Assembly (NCBI RefSeq): GCF_002776525.5
Contig: NC_045441.1
Coordinates: 114,571,831 to 114,635,830 of the forward strand
Reading direction: 5' to 3'
From: Piliocolobus tephrosceles
Taxonomy: Eukaryota > Chordata > Mammalia > Primates > Cercopithecidae
Length of the DNA: 64,000 bases
Shown here one piece after another: positions 1-12,744 of this stretch (within the stretch, counting starts at the first letter, position 1; the number at the start of each line of letters is the position of its first letter). A program made the position numbers and the translations under genes. Below the pieces are notes generated by a model. The model saw only the letters and a program-made list of their open reading frames with translations, did not search any database and was not told where the DNA came from.

Positions 1-1135
1 GCAAGATGGCTGAATAGAAGCGCCCACTCATCAACATCCCCCACAGGAACTTAAAATTTAGCGACTATCTACACACACACACACACAAAGCATCCTCATA
101 AAATCCACAATCAGGTGAGCAATTACAGTACCTGGTTTTAACTTCATATGGGTAAAAAGGCACTGAAGAGGGTAAGAAAGACAGTCTTGAATCACCAGTG
201 TCATCCGTTCCCCATTCCCTGGCAATGGCATGGTGTGAAGAGAGAATCTGCTTGAGGGAGGGAGAGTGCAGAGATTTTGGGACTCTGCATTGAACCCAGT
301 GCTGCCTGTCACAAAGAAAGCAAAACTGAACTAAATTTAGTCAATGCTATGCTTGGAGGGAGCATTTAGATCAGCCCTAGCCAGTGACCAGACGTGAGTT
401 TCAGCAAGCCTCACCACTGCAGACTGAAGTGCTCTGGAGTGGTAAATAACTGTAAGAGGCAGGTTAGGACATAAGGACTGCAACTCCTAGGCAAGTCCTA
501 GTGCAGGACTGGTCTCAAAGCCAGTAGAGCTGGGGGACATGTGGCCTAGTGAGACACCATGTGGAGGAGCAAAGAGAGTGCTTGCATCACGCTTCCCCCA
601 ATCACAGGCAGTGAAACTTACAGCAATGAAAGTGACACTTTCCTTGTGCTTAAGAAGAGAGGAGGAAAGAGTAAAGAGGACTTTGTCTTGCATCTTGCAT
701 CTTGGATACCAGCTCAGCCACAGTAAGATAGGACATTGGGCACGGTTATGAGGCCCCGATTACAGGCCCTAGCTTCTGGATGACACACACACTCTGGGCC
801 AGAAGGGAACCTGCTGCCTTGAAGAAAAGGACCCAGTTCTGGCAGGATTTATTACATGCTTACTAAAGATTCCTTGGGCCCTGAATAACCAGCAGTAATA
901 CCTGGGTAGTGCACTTCCAGTGAGACTCTGAGACCTGCTGGCTTCAGGTGAGACCTGAAACAATCACAGTTGTGGTGGCTATGAGGAGAGACCCTTTCTG
1001 CTTGAGAAAAGCTGAGGAAAAGGAAAACGGTACTTTGTCTTGCATGTTAGGTCGCAGCTTGGGTACAGTGGGGTAGAATATCAAGCAAGCTCTCGGGGTC
1101 CCCAATTCCAAGCCTTCATTCTTGAACAGCATTTC
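1..1135 (+). mobile_element. L1 5'UTR fragment (L1PB/L1MA-like)
   Basis: The window opens with a line typical of an L1 start (aagatggctgaatagaagc) and continues with the GC-richer 5'UTR of an older primate L1. A module is repeated inside it: the stretch around 650-722 (agaagaggaggaaagagtaaagaggactttgtcttgcatc) recurs in diverged form around 1000-1072. This internal duplication is known in L1PB/L1MA 5'UTRs. No ORF1 follows, so the copy is 3'-truncated or deleted near 1135. The promoter region is decayed and no coding capacity remains. Family assignment is from memory of the consensus. Confidence 0.75.
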
Positions 1136-1655
1136 TTGATCTGTCCTTTAGAAAAATGACTATTTTGTTTCAGCCGGAATGAGATATAAGAAGAGGTGGT
1201 CTTACATATGAATATAGAAAGAATGACCAGAATATGTAGGAAGTTTTATGTTATTTTTAAATGCCAATATTGTTTTCTTACCCTTGCAACTAGATTATAC
1301 AGAAATTTGATGACCTGGCATCTTCTCAGTAATGCTTCTGATAATGAGTCTATAATGCTCTCTGTTTCTTAAATTTTACTTTTAAAAACAATTTTTTTGG
1401 CATCTCACTCTGTAAGTTATTCCATTTGCTATGTGCTTCCGGTATCTGAGTAAAGTACATAGAATTACTACAAATAAATCAAGAATTAAAAAAGAAAAAG
1501 AAAACAGCATTATAGGAGAGCAGTTTATGATTTTTTTCCCATTCCATTTTAGCTGTAGACATTACATTTCAAAGTTGTTGATCATATTTTAGGTTTTTAT
1601 AAACATTTTATCTTGAAAATTATAAGACAGAAGCCTACTTATAAAAGCTACATAT
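1136..1655. other. Unassigned AT-rich DNA
   Basis: I recognise no repeat or gene here. The stretch is AT-rich, with an A-rich patch near 1485-1505. Confidence 0.5.
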
Positions 1656-1956
1656 CATATAATCCCAGCACTTTGGGAGACTGAGGTGGGCAGATCACCT
1701 GAGACCAGGAGTTCAAGATCAGCCCAGTCAACTTGGTGATACTCCATCTCTACTAAAAATACAAAAATTAACCGGGTGTGGTGGCATGCACTTGTAATCC
1801 CAGCTACTGGGCGGCTGAGGCAGGGGAATCACTTTAACCCGGGAGGCGGAAGTTGTGGTGAGCTGAGATCGTGCCACTGCACTCCAGCCTGGGTGACAGA
1901 ATGAGACTCTGTCTACAAACAAACAAACAAAAAAACAAACAAACAACAGAAAAACG
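1656..1956 (+). mobile_element. AluS-like element, 5' truncated
   Basis: The copy starts within the left arm (aatcccagcactttgggaga), keeps the middle A-rich linker and the right arm, and ends in a (CAAA)n-type tail. It is flanked by near-identical duplications AAAGCTACATAT (1644-1655) and AAAGCTACTTAT (1957-1968). Confidence 0.9.
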
Positions 1957-1968
1957 AAAGCTACTTAT

Positions 1969-2835
1969 ATGAGACATATAATGGTTTTCCTAAATAATGT
2001 TATCCTGGAAATAAGAACTCAGCCATTGCTTCAGTAAATAAACCTCATTTGTTTTTCCCCGGAAGGATTTTTTTTTTTTTTTCTCAGCTTAATTGTAAAC
2101 TTTCAACTGTTCTATATTGTAATTTTTAAACTTGATAATACTGGCTTAAATAAGAATATATAGACCACATGAAAAAAGTCTGGTGCTTACAAAATGAGAC
2201 ATGGAGAAAAATTATATTTTTTGGTTTATAGACCTCTTAATTCATCAGACCTGTAAAAACTCAAAGCAGGTTTCTCAGTGTTAAGTTCTAGGCTGGAATC
2301 TCAAGGATGACAGATGAAGGAGCTGTAAGATTACAGGCTGTAAAATGCCTCCCTAGAGGACACCAAGCAGCAGGGGATAGAAAGCAAAGCAAAAACTGTT
2401 CGGATTTTGTATTACATTATGCAAAGTGGTCTCTGCAGGTATTTCTTCTCAACAACAGAGCATTTATGGTCAAATTATTTGATTTCTGCTTAATTATGTT
2501 AAAATTGCATAATTTTGGTCATATATTTTAGAAGATACAACTTTCTAGAGTTATATTTTTTAAAAATGCATCATAGCAAAAATAGCAAGTTCCTGAGTAT
2601 GGTGTAATCAATCATCTATAAAGTACAAAATAACTACATTCAATTTCATGAAGATTATCTCTCATTTCTGTGGCCTATATGAGGTACTAACAAATGAATA
2701 ATACTGAATAATGAGTGCCGTATTAAACCACGGTCAGTTGTATTTTAAAATATTAACTTTAAAATACTAAATGAAACTTTGTGGTTTTAATAGTGCAGTA
2801 TTTTCACTGACTTTAACAGGAGGACAATTTTAAAT
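1969..2835. other. Unassigned DNA
   Basis: No gene or repeat is recognised. It contains a T16-like run near 2066-2082. A 74-residue open frame at 2307-2531 has no recognisable domain and looks like chance. Confidence 0.4.
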
Positions 2836-2869
<34 letters not shown>

Positions 2870-2896
2870 CATACACACAAACACACACATATATAT
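2836..2896. repeat. Compound (AT)n/(CA)n microsatellite
   Basis: Alternating AT units pass into ATAC and then ACAC units. It sits directly 5' of an L1 3' end. Confidence 0.9.
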
Positions 2897-3270
2897 CAGC
2901 CAACAAAAAAAGGAAGGAATCCTGCCATTTGTGACAACATGGATGAACCTGGAGGACATTATGTTTAATGAAATAAGCCAGACACAGGAAGTAAAGTACT
3001 GTATAATCTCACCTATCTGAGGAATCTAAAAAATTCAAACTCATAGAAGCGGAGAGAACAGTGGTTACCAGGGGTTGAGGGCTGGGGGAAACTTTCAGTT
3101 ATAAAATGAACATGTTCTAGGATCTAAAGTATAGCATGGGTAATGATGGATATGTTAATCAATTTGATTGTGTCAATCATTACCCAATGTTTGCATATGT
3201 CAATTCATCACGTTATACACCTTGCATATATACAATCTTTATCTGTTAATCAGACATTTAAAAAAGAATA
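2897..3270 (+). mobile_element. L1M 3' end (ORF2 terminus plus 3'UTR)
   Basis: The terminal ORF2 segment (acaacatggatgaacctggagg ... aataagccagacaca) is followed by an old L1 3'UTR with 'ggttgagggctgggggaa'. It ends in an A-rich stretch near 3260. The copy is heavily 5'-truncated. Confidence 0.8.
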
Positions 3271-3303
3271 AGTGTACTGCTTTTTAAAGTTATTATCCAA
3301 AGA

Positions 3304-3420
3304 TGAGGCCAGGCATGGTGGCTAGTGCCTGTAATTCCAGCACTTTAGGAGGCCAAGGTGAGAGGACTGCTTGAGCTCAGGAGTTTGACATTAACCTGGA
3401 CAACATGGCAAAATCCTCAT
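3304..3420 (+). mobile_element. Old Alu left-arm fragment
   Basis: It begins 'aggccaggcatggtggctagtgcctgtaattccagcac' and stops after 'acaacatggcaaaatcc'. It has only one monomer and no tail, consistent with FLAM or a truncated AluJ. Confidence 0.8.
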
Positions 3421-3516
3421 ATGCGTGAACAAAGAGATATCTGAAACTGAAACTTATATTTAAAAGGAAAGTGGGGCATATAAGTTTGGGAAATTTAAAA
3501 CATGGCCATGTGGGAA

Positions 3517-3557
3517 ACACACAGACACACACACACACACACACAGACACACACAAC
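3517..3557. repeat. (CA)n microsatellite
   Basis: A CA repeat with two AGAC interruptions. Confidence 0.9.
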
Positions 3558-3589
3558 ATTTTTGGGAGAGAATCAAACCTGCTGCCGAA

Positions 3590-4612
3590 ATTTACTTAAG
3601 TAAAAAGGAGCCAAATGTTAACAGCAAGACAATGGGGAAAATGGCTCCAGAGCATTTTAGATAAATTTATGACAGCCCCTCCCATCAAAGGTCTGGAGGT
3701 CTAGGAGGTAAAAATGGTTTCCTGAGCTAGGCCCAGCTGCTCTATGCAGCCCTGAGACATGGTATTCTGTGTCACAGCCACTCCACCTTTAGCCCTGGCT
3801 AAAACAGGCCAAGATAGAGCTTGGGCCATGGCTTCAGAGGATGCAAGGCCCAAGCCTTGGCAGCTTCCACATGATGTTGGTCCTGCAGGTATGCAGAAGG
3901 CAAGAGTTGAGGTTTGGGAACTTCTACCTAGATTTCAGAGGATGTATGGAAATACCTGGATGTCCAGGCAGAACTCTGCTGCAGGAGTGGAGCTCTCATG
4001 AAGAATCTCTACTCAGGCAGAGCAGAGGGGAAATGTGGGTTTGGAACCACCACACGGAGTCTTCACTGGGGCACTGCTTAGTGGAGCTATGAGAAGAGGG
4101 CATCATCCTTCACACCCCAGAACAGAAGATCCACCAACAGTATGCAACTTGCACATGGAAAAGCCTCAGGCACTTAACACCAGTCCATGAAAGCAACCAC
4201 AGAGGCTGTACCCTGCAGAGCCACAAAGGCAGAGCTTCACAAGGCCTTGGGTGCCCATTCCTTGCATCAGCCTGCCCTGGATGTAAGACATAAAGTTAAA
4301 GATTATTTTGTAATTGTAAGATTTAATTACCACCCTTTCTGGGTTTTGGACTTGCATGAGACCTGTATCCCTTGTATTCTGGCTAATTTTTTCCTTTTGG
4401 AACAGGAACATTTGCCCAATGTATCTTGAAAGTAGCTAACTTGTTTTTTATTTTACAGGCTCATAGGTGGAAGGGTGTCTTAGATGACACTTTGTACTGG
4501 GGACTTTTGAGTTAATGTTCAAATGAGTTAAGACTTTGGGGGACTATGGGAAAGGCATGATTGTGTTTTGAAATGTGAGGACATGAGATTTAGGAGGGAT
4601 CAGGGGTGGAAT
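3590..4612 (+). mobile_element. MaLR (MST/THE1-type) internal region, 3' part
   Basis: This matches the noncoding internal region of the MaLR group of endogenous retrovirus-like elements. Markers are 'tggcagcttccacatgatgttgg', 'ggatgtatggaaatacctgga' and, just before the LTR, 'ttaagactttgggggactatgg' and a purine-rich tract ending at 4612. It runs straight into the LTR at 4613. The 5' LTR and the first part of the internal region are missing. Overlapping open frames at 3759-4092 are by-products; the internal region carries no intact gene. Confidence 0.8.
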
Positions 4613-4999
4613 GATGTGGTTGGGTCTGTGTTTCCACCCAAATCTCCTGTGAAATTGTCATCCCTATGTATTGCAGGTGGGACTTAGTGAGAGGTGATTG
4701 GATCATGGGGGTGGATTTCATTCATGTTGTTCTCATCATAGTGAGTGAGTTCTCACAAGATCTGATGGTTTAAAAGTGTGTGGCACTTCCCCCCTCACTC
4801 TCTTTCTCTCTTCTGCCACCATGTGAAGATGTGCTTACTTCCCCTTCACCTTTCCCCATGACTGTAAATTTCCTAAGGCCTCCCAATCATGTTTCCTGTT
4901 AAACCTGTAGAACTGTGAGTCAATTAAATCTCTTTTCTTCATAAATTAACCAGTCTTGGGTAGTTCTTTATAGCAGTGTGAGAATGGACTAATACATTC
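4613..4999 (+). mobile_element. MaLR 3' LTR (MST-type)
   Basis: It runs from 'tgatgtggttgggtctgtgtttccaccc' to 'gaatggactaatac'. The internal landmarks 'gattggatcatgggggtgga', 'gagttctcacaagatctgatgg' and 'gagtcaattaaatctcttttc' include the polyadenylation area typical of these LTRs. It is the LTR of the internal region to its left. Confidence 0.85.
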
Positions 5000-5009
5000 T
5001 ATTAAAAAA

Positions 5010-5176
5010 TTACAAAAGATTAACTGGGTGTGGTGGCATGCACCTGCAGTCCCATCTAGTCTGGAGCTGGAATGGGAGGATTGCTTGAGCCTGCGGGCAG
5101 ATGTTGTAGTGAGCCAAGATCATGCCACTGCATTCAAGCCTCAGTGACAGAGTGGGACCCTGCCTCAAAAACAAGA
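5010..5176 (+). mobile_element. Alu right-arm fragment
   Basis: It contains 'aaaagattaactgggtgtggtggcatgcacctg' and then the right arm to 'gagtgggaccctgcctcaaaaacaag'. It is old and 5'-truncated. Confidence 0.8.
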
Positions 5177-5324
5177 GAATTATCACCCAAAGAAAGTTGG
5201 TGTTACTATTTGGAGATATTTATTTTAATTTATGCTAATTTATTAAAACTAATGATTTTTCTCTGCACATAAGCAATATATATCTATTTCAGTATAATCA
5301 TTATACTGTAACTAACATTTTTCT

Positions 5325-5482
5325 AATTTTTTTTTTTTTTTTTGAAACGGAATCTCTCTCTCTCACCCAGGCTGGAGTGAAGTGGTCATCATAGTTCACT
5401 CCTAGGCTCAAGGGATCCTTCTGCCTCAGCCTTCTGAGTAGCTGGGAGTATAGACTTGTTACAACCAGGCCTGTCTAGTAAC
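5325..5482 (-). mobile_element. Free left Alu monomer (FLAM-like)
   Basis: On the minus strand a single left Alu arm ends in poly(A), seen as poly(T) at 5328-5343. Flanking direct repeats are approximately 'taacatttttctaatt' on the left and 'taacattttaattg' on the right. Confidence 0.75.
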
Positions 5483-5599
5483 ATTTTAATTGTGTTATTT
5501 TACTTAACATTACAGTATTTGCACTTATCTATACCATTAAAACTATATGATTATGTAATCTTAGTGATGATGAGATTTTAACTTATAATTATTTAGTAT

Positions 5600-5870
5600 A
5601 CATTATTTAACCTTTTTTTCTTACTGAACATTTGATTTTTAAAATATTTGCTATATTGTAAAAATATAAAATTAGCATCTTTCTGCATTTAGCTTCATAT
5701 ATATCTCTTGTTGTCTATTGTAAATTCCTCAATGTGGAATTGATAAAAAATATTATGAATAATTTTAAGACTCGATATGCATAACTAAACTGGTTTCCTG
5801 AAAATTGTGGCAATCTAATCTACTACAAGCAGTATGTGAAAAGATGCATCCCTGCTTTCCCTTATTTAGC
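5600..5870 (-). mobile_element. L1M/L1ME ORF2 3' fragment
   Basis: The stretch 'taaattcctcaatgtggaattga ... actggtttcctgaaaattgtggcaatctaatctactacaagcagtatgtg' resembles the reverse complement of the end of ORF2 in old L1M copies. It is strongly diverged. Confidence 0.5.
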
Positions 5871-6224
5871 AGCTTTCAACCATATTAATAAGAAATGCAT
5901 GATTCAGTAAAGATCGGAATATTTATGTGGCACACTTCAACTTCCTTTAGAAGAGGTACATTTTTTTACTTCATCAGGATGTCAAAAACTTCAAGCTATT
6001 AAGTTAATTGATTTTCAATACAGGCAAGACTTTGGACTTTGGGGATATCTGGTGTTTAACATTCTGAGCTTCATAATGTCAGCTGAATGTTTAAGATACT
6101 CAAAACTTTAGGACAGAATAGACCTATTTTATTCATTATCTAGTAAGGTAATGTTTCATAGATATGAAAACCTTGCTGGCAATGTTTCATAATTATGAAA
6201 TGTAATTATATTTCAAAATGTACT
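5871..6224. other. Unassigned AT-rich DNA
   Basis: I see no recognisable gene or repeat. Confidence 0.4.
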
Positions 6225-6598
6225 AAGTACATTAGTCTGTTCTCACATTGCTGTAAAGATACCATCCCAGGATTGATAATTTATAAAGAAAAGAGGTCCA
6301 ACCAACCCACAGTGCCACATGGCTGGAGAGGCCTCAGGAAATCCACAATCATGGTGAAAGGCAAAGGGGAAACAAGAACCTTATTCAAATGGTGGCAGGA
6401 GAGAGGAGAGAGGGGTGAAGGGAGAAGAGCCCCTTATAAAACCATCAGATCTTGTGAGAACTCACTCACTGTTATACAAACAGCATGAGGGAAACCTCCC
6501 CCATGATCCAATCATCTTCCCCCAGATCTCTCCCTAGACACATGGGGATTACAATTCAAGATGAGATTTGAGGGGAGAAGCAGCCAAACCATATTAAT
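6225..6598 (-). mobile_element. Solitary MaLR LTR (MST-type)
   Basis: It reads 'attagtctgttctcacattgctgtaaagat' to 'agcagccaaaccatatta', the reverse complement of an MST/THE1-type LTR. No internal region adjoins it, so it is probably a solo LTR. A 97-residue open frame at 6195-6488 lies across it and is not a gene. Confidence 0.85.
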
Positions 6599-6680
6599 TA
6601 CATTCTTGGGACTCCTTTAAATGGGACTGATTTTCTATGAGGCAACTTGTATATAAAGAGCTTTCACATGGTACATTATG

Positions 6681-6707
6681 TAAAGTATTACATAATGTAA
6701 TACTTTA
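6681..6707. repeat. Perfect 13-bp inverted repeat, 1-nt centre
   Basis: Arms TAAAGTATTACAT (6681-6693) and ATGTAATACTTTA (6695-6707) flank a single A. The surrounding sequence repeats 'acattatgta' motifs. It is an AT-rich palindrome of unknown origin. Confidence 0.85.
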
Positions 6708-6940
6708 TGTATTACATATTGTGGAGCTAGCCACAGACCATAGAAGACCCACTAGTGCACCCGTGGTGCACCCACTGGCCAGTCTTCTAGGTCTCCATTC
6801 TACCCACAATTATCACCAGTCTTTTCAGAGAAAAGACTGGGGAAAGAGTGCAAAAGAGGATGGTTAAAGGCCATCTAGCTGAATATTTTAACAGTTTTCA
6901 AGTATTCTTTTCGACTTACTTAAATTTCAATTAAAATTTA

Positions 6941-7550
6941 TGTTAATTTAAATTTAATGGATATATAACAGTTTCACACATTTGTGGGGTGCCTGTGAAC
7001 TTTTGACACATGCATACAATGTGTAATGATCACATCAGCTCAACTACCATATCTATTGCCTCAACATTTATCATTTCTTTGTTTGAGAAACATTTCAAAT
7101 CTTCCCTTCTAGCTGTTTTGAAATACATATTAAATTATTTTTAACCATAGGCACCCTATTGTGCTTTCAAACGCTAGAGCTTATTCCTTGTATCTAACTG
7201 TATTTTTGTACCCATTAACCAATCCCTCCTCATCCTCCCCCTCCCCACTATGGGTCTCAGCTTCTGGCAACCACCATTCTATTCACTTCCCCCAAGGATC
7301 AATTTTTTTAGGTCCCACATATGAGTGAGAACATGCAATATTTGTCTTTCAGTGCCTGACGTATTTTACTCAATAAAATATTCTTCAGACTCATTCCTCT
7401 TGCCACAAACAATAGGATTCTAGTCATTATTATGGCTGAATAATATTCTGTTTTGTCTCTATGACACATTTTCTTTATCCATTCATCTGTTAATGGATAC
7501 TTACGTTGATTCCATATCTTGGTTATTGTGAAGATGACTGAAATATACAT
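6941..7550 (-). mobile_element. L1 3' end (L1PB/L1MA-like)
   Basis: The reverse complement carries an L1 3'UTR and ORF2 end. Markers on the plus strand are 'ggtcccacatatgagtgagaacatgcaa', 'tatggctgaataatattctg' and 'tttctttatccattcatctgttaatgg'. It is 5'-truncated. Confidence 0.85.
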
Positions 7551-8855
7551 GCAAGTGCAGATATTTCTTTGATATAAGAGAATTGAAAACATGGTATAAA
7601 AATATTTCCTGAATGTGTTTTATATTTTATGTAACAATAATAAATATTAATATGTATATTTCTATAAACTATTATTTTAAAATAAAATACTAGAAATGTT
7701 AGGTCTAAGCCTAGGAATGTAGGAGTAAAGGCCTTGTGGAAAACCAAGGAATAAGTGATACTACTCCTCAGGCCACACATTATACAAAAACTTTTTCACA
7801 TATTCATTGTTTAAGACAGGATCACAGCAAATTATAGTAGCAGATTTTCTATTTCCACAAATGTACTCCAAATGGAAAAGATGAATTCTAAGTATGCCTA
7901 TTAGATCATTTTGCTTACTAATCATACTTTAATACTAGTTCAATTAATGGTTATTGGTAAGCACTCTTTCTAAATCACTAGTAATATTTTGGAAAGAACT
8001 CCTAAAAACTGCTTTACCAAACAAAAATTAAAAAGGTAATTGTTTTCAAGTCCTTCAATTGTTTTAGAAAGCAGGTCATCTTTGACAGGCCACATCATTC
8101 TCTTCACCTAAAAAATACCTGACTTAATCATTTCCTTCTGAAGACAAGCAATGACCAATCCATTGTTATTTTACTCAAGCATAGCTTGTTTCCCTTCCTT
8201 TCTACTTAAAAATATTTTAATATTAACAGGTCAAACTGTAATATAAAAAGCAAAAAGCACTGTGAACACAACATGATAGTTGTAGAAAACACCACCACTA
8301 TTATTTTGTATTCCTCTCGACACTTTCTTATCACATAAACAACACTCCGTGTAAATTGTTTTAACACGGGTCTCCCCTATACTCAATGGATTCCTTGACA
8401 ATTAGGAATTGGCTTTTATGTCTGAAATCTGAGTGCCTAAAAAATATTCGATAGATGTGATTGGAAAAAAGGAAGAGAAAGCAAAATAAAGGAAAATGTC
8501 ATGATTGAAAGAAAATCATCTTACATTAGCATTCCAAGAGAATTCTCTAATTGTTTAGAACTGTTGCTTTATGTTTTTAATCCCCAATTTGTTTATTAAA
8601 TTTAAAAAGTGGACTGGTGTGCTCGAAAGAATAATTAACTATTCATTGGGAGACTTTGAGTGTGGGTATCTTCAAATATCCGAACACATTTTGAGTTTTA
8701 AACATGATACTATTTTATAATTTTGTAAGTTAGTAATGAAAATAAAAATATTGGATGTTTCATCTAAAATCACAGAGATAATATAGTTCACGCTGGCTTT
8801 CTGAAGTTTTATTTGTGCCTGGGAATAGAGTCACTACATCATACGTATTATTTCA
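7551..8855. other. Unassigned DNA
   Basis: This is AT-rich unique-looking sequence. I recognise no exon, RNA gene or repeat. Confidence 0.4.
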
Positions 8856-9000
8856 ACCTCAACATCGATCCTATAATGGAGGTTTAGTTTAGTTTTAATA
8901 GTCTTTTGTCATGAAGCTATAGGAGCTTTAAGTAACTTAAGCAAGTGATGGAGCCAGGATTTGAATCTGAGCAGCTAGAATCTAAAGCCTACATATTTAG
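8856..9000 (+). mobile_element. MIR SINE
   Basis: The core 'taagtaacttaagcaagtgatggagccaggatttgaatctgagcag' is the conserved MIR segment. It is ancient and about 30 percent diverged by eye. Confidence 0.7.
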
Positions 9001-10240
<1,240 letters not shown>

Positions 10241-12744
10241 TCCTTCTATATTTTCACAGAATTTCAAATATTGCTAATATTTAGAATTATTATGATACAT
10301 CAAAAAGATCAGGGCTTCTTGAATGACAAGATTGAAAAGATTCTGTTTTTTAATTGATAAACTTCCCAATTAGTTATAAATGTGTTCTTTATCTCTGATA
10401 ACATGTACATGTATTGACACTTAAATATCTTGAGAATCCCTGACCAGGTTTATAAAATATTTTGCTTTATTGTAAAACGAGATACTCAGAATTCTATTAA
10501 ACGTGCTTAATAATTTAAATGTTTGTATATAATAATTTTGTCATTATTAAAAATTTGGAAAGACCTTTATTTTCATGAACTGATGAAGTATTTCTCTTTT
10601 AAATATAACATCTTATTTTTGTTTTAAAGTTCTATAGCTTTCTGGACTTTTGGATATTTAACTTCTAAAATATACCAAATGTCAGTAAATAAGAAGTTTC
10701 TATACATAATGGAGAACGTAACATATTTCAAAATTGAAAATGCCGACCACAATCCCCAAAAGAAGCAAACGAGAATTCCACACCGGCAGGTCACTGGGGA
10801 GAGCAAACAAGACCATGTTGTATTTTGCAGTTCAGCAACACGTAAAACATCACTGGCTGTCTTGAAAGCATTCCACTGGGTAGAGCAGGATGGCTTGCTG
10901 ACAACCCCATCTTGTAAGATCATGGAAATATCCTAGGTTATTTCCGAATGTTTATAGGCATCATTTAAAGGCGTGCAGCTGTGTTTTTACCTGTGCTTTC
11001 CACCTGTCACATTGTAATTGCTTTAGAATTAACACTTTCTAAAAGGAAGTAAGGATTCTTAAGAGATGTATTTGGTCCCAAATTAAACAGAGATGTGCAT
11101 AAACCCACTCATTTTCCCATTAAGAAGAAAGCCATAAAGGAATGCTCCTCTGCTCTTGGCAGATGGTGAAAGAAACTCATGAGTTACTCCCAGATTGCCT
11201 TGCCATAATCTTATGGAAAAAATGATGATCTATTTCTTAAATTTACAGCACTTAAATTATGATACCTTTTAAGTAAAGACAAACATTATCATCAGGGAAA
11301 GATGAATTAACTGTGTTATCCATTATGTAACGAAACACCAAAGGTGAAATATTGCACTTAGAATTTCCAGTGAATCAACAAAGCTTTAAGATTTAGGTCC
11401 CATCTCCCAAAATTATCCAATAAACTCATTAAGTCTTTTGAGGAATGGTAAAAGTATAGACAGAAAAGCAGACTAGCAATAATTATAACTTTATACGTAG
11501 GCTTAATTGGCAGATGTGAGAATTCTACCACTGAACGACCCAGGCACTAGTACGTATACTTACTTAGAATGAAACTCTTAAATCATGCACCATAATGTAG
11601 CATGATTTAAGAATTTCATTAAGTGTTTTAGGTTTTCATGTTAAATGTGAATATTATAGCATAGCTAAATACTTCCTAAGTAGGAAAAACACCCTTTTGT
11701 AACTACATCCTGTACATGTATTTTAGTTGAAATCTGTCAGAATATTTTCAGTGCAAAACAGGTTACCTAGCTATCTCTGTAAATACGTTAATTTTTATTT
11801 TCCATTTTGTGGTATCTGCATTCTAGAACTAAACCTAGAATTAAGGTGAGAACCAGCCATTATTAAATTTATGTTCTACACCAGATACATCCTATCTTTC
11901 ATCTCATTGTTCATTTCTTCGCCTTCTGTAGATCTGGAAATTATTTCTCCTTCCACCCAATAAATAACAGAGCTTCCCAAAGCTCACTGAGTGCCTTTAG
12001 TTACTCTCTTTATCCACTTGGAGATTTCATATAGTAAATTCAATCCCTACATTTATGGGAATGACTTATGCATTCTGCTCTGATATATTTAACAAGTATC
12101 TTCTATCAGTCAAGCTCATTAAAATTTCTGACATAGAAGCTACTCTGTCAAGCTTTTCCATTTTCATCAATGATAGTGTGATTCTTTCAGGTTCGATAGT
12201 TTCAGGAGGCCCTACTTGCAAACACAGATCAATTAAATAAATCATGTATTTTTAAATATTCACTATTCACATGCCATTTTGGCTCATTAAAAGGAGTAGA
12301 ATATAATTCATTGAAGAATGAGGGAGATCTCTGTAGAAGTTGGGCTTTGTAAATCTTACATTTTAAAAGGTTTAAATGAGTGCAATGGGAATATGGAATT
12401 GCAGATTGAGACCAGAGAATCAAGGGGGGCTTTTTAGAGAACACACCATTTGATTTGGGGTTATGAAAATTAAGTAAAGTGTTAGTAGCCAGGAGAAAAT
12501 ATTTCAGGTAAAGATTGAAGTTTCAGCAAAACCCAGAAAATTCAAAGCATCGGGAATATACTGGTTGGAGCAAGGGGCCATTGATAAGCATTACTAGCAG
12601 ACGAGATGAGAAAGAAATATTGGAAGAAGGTTGAAGACAGCCTCAATTATTTCCTAAGTAGTTGACTTTTTGAGATAATAATGGGGAGTTAAGAAAGAGG
12701 GGGGTGTATTATAACATCTTTTGTAATCATACCTCTGGCAGTTG
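10241..12744. other. Unassigned DNA
   Basis: A 2.5-kb interval without a recognised exon or repeat. At 10624-10936 both strands stay open for 85-99 codons, but neither translation shows a known domain. A strong hairpin at 11561-11625 is listed separately. The stretch 12460-12660 faintly recalls an old LINE2 3' region. Confidence 0.4.
11561..11625. repeat. Short inverted repeat / hairpin
   Basis: Arms at 11568-11588 and 11600-11620 pair over 21 bp with one mismatch around an 11-nt loop. The stem extends outward by about 4-5 bp past a 2-nt bulge. Size and shape resemble a small pre-microRNA. Nothing in the sequence shows that it is transcribed. Confidence 0.7.

Noticed and set aside
3759..4429. 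Cluster of 80-codon frames as a small gene
   Set aside because: The region matches the noncoding internal part of a MaLR element.
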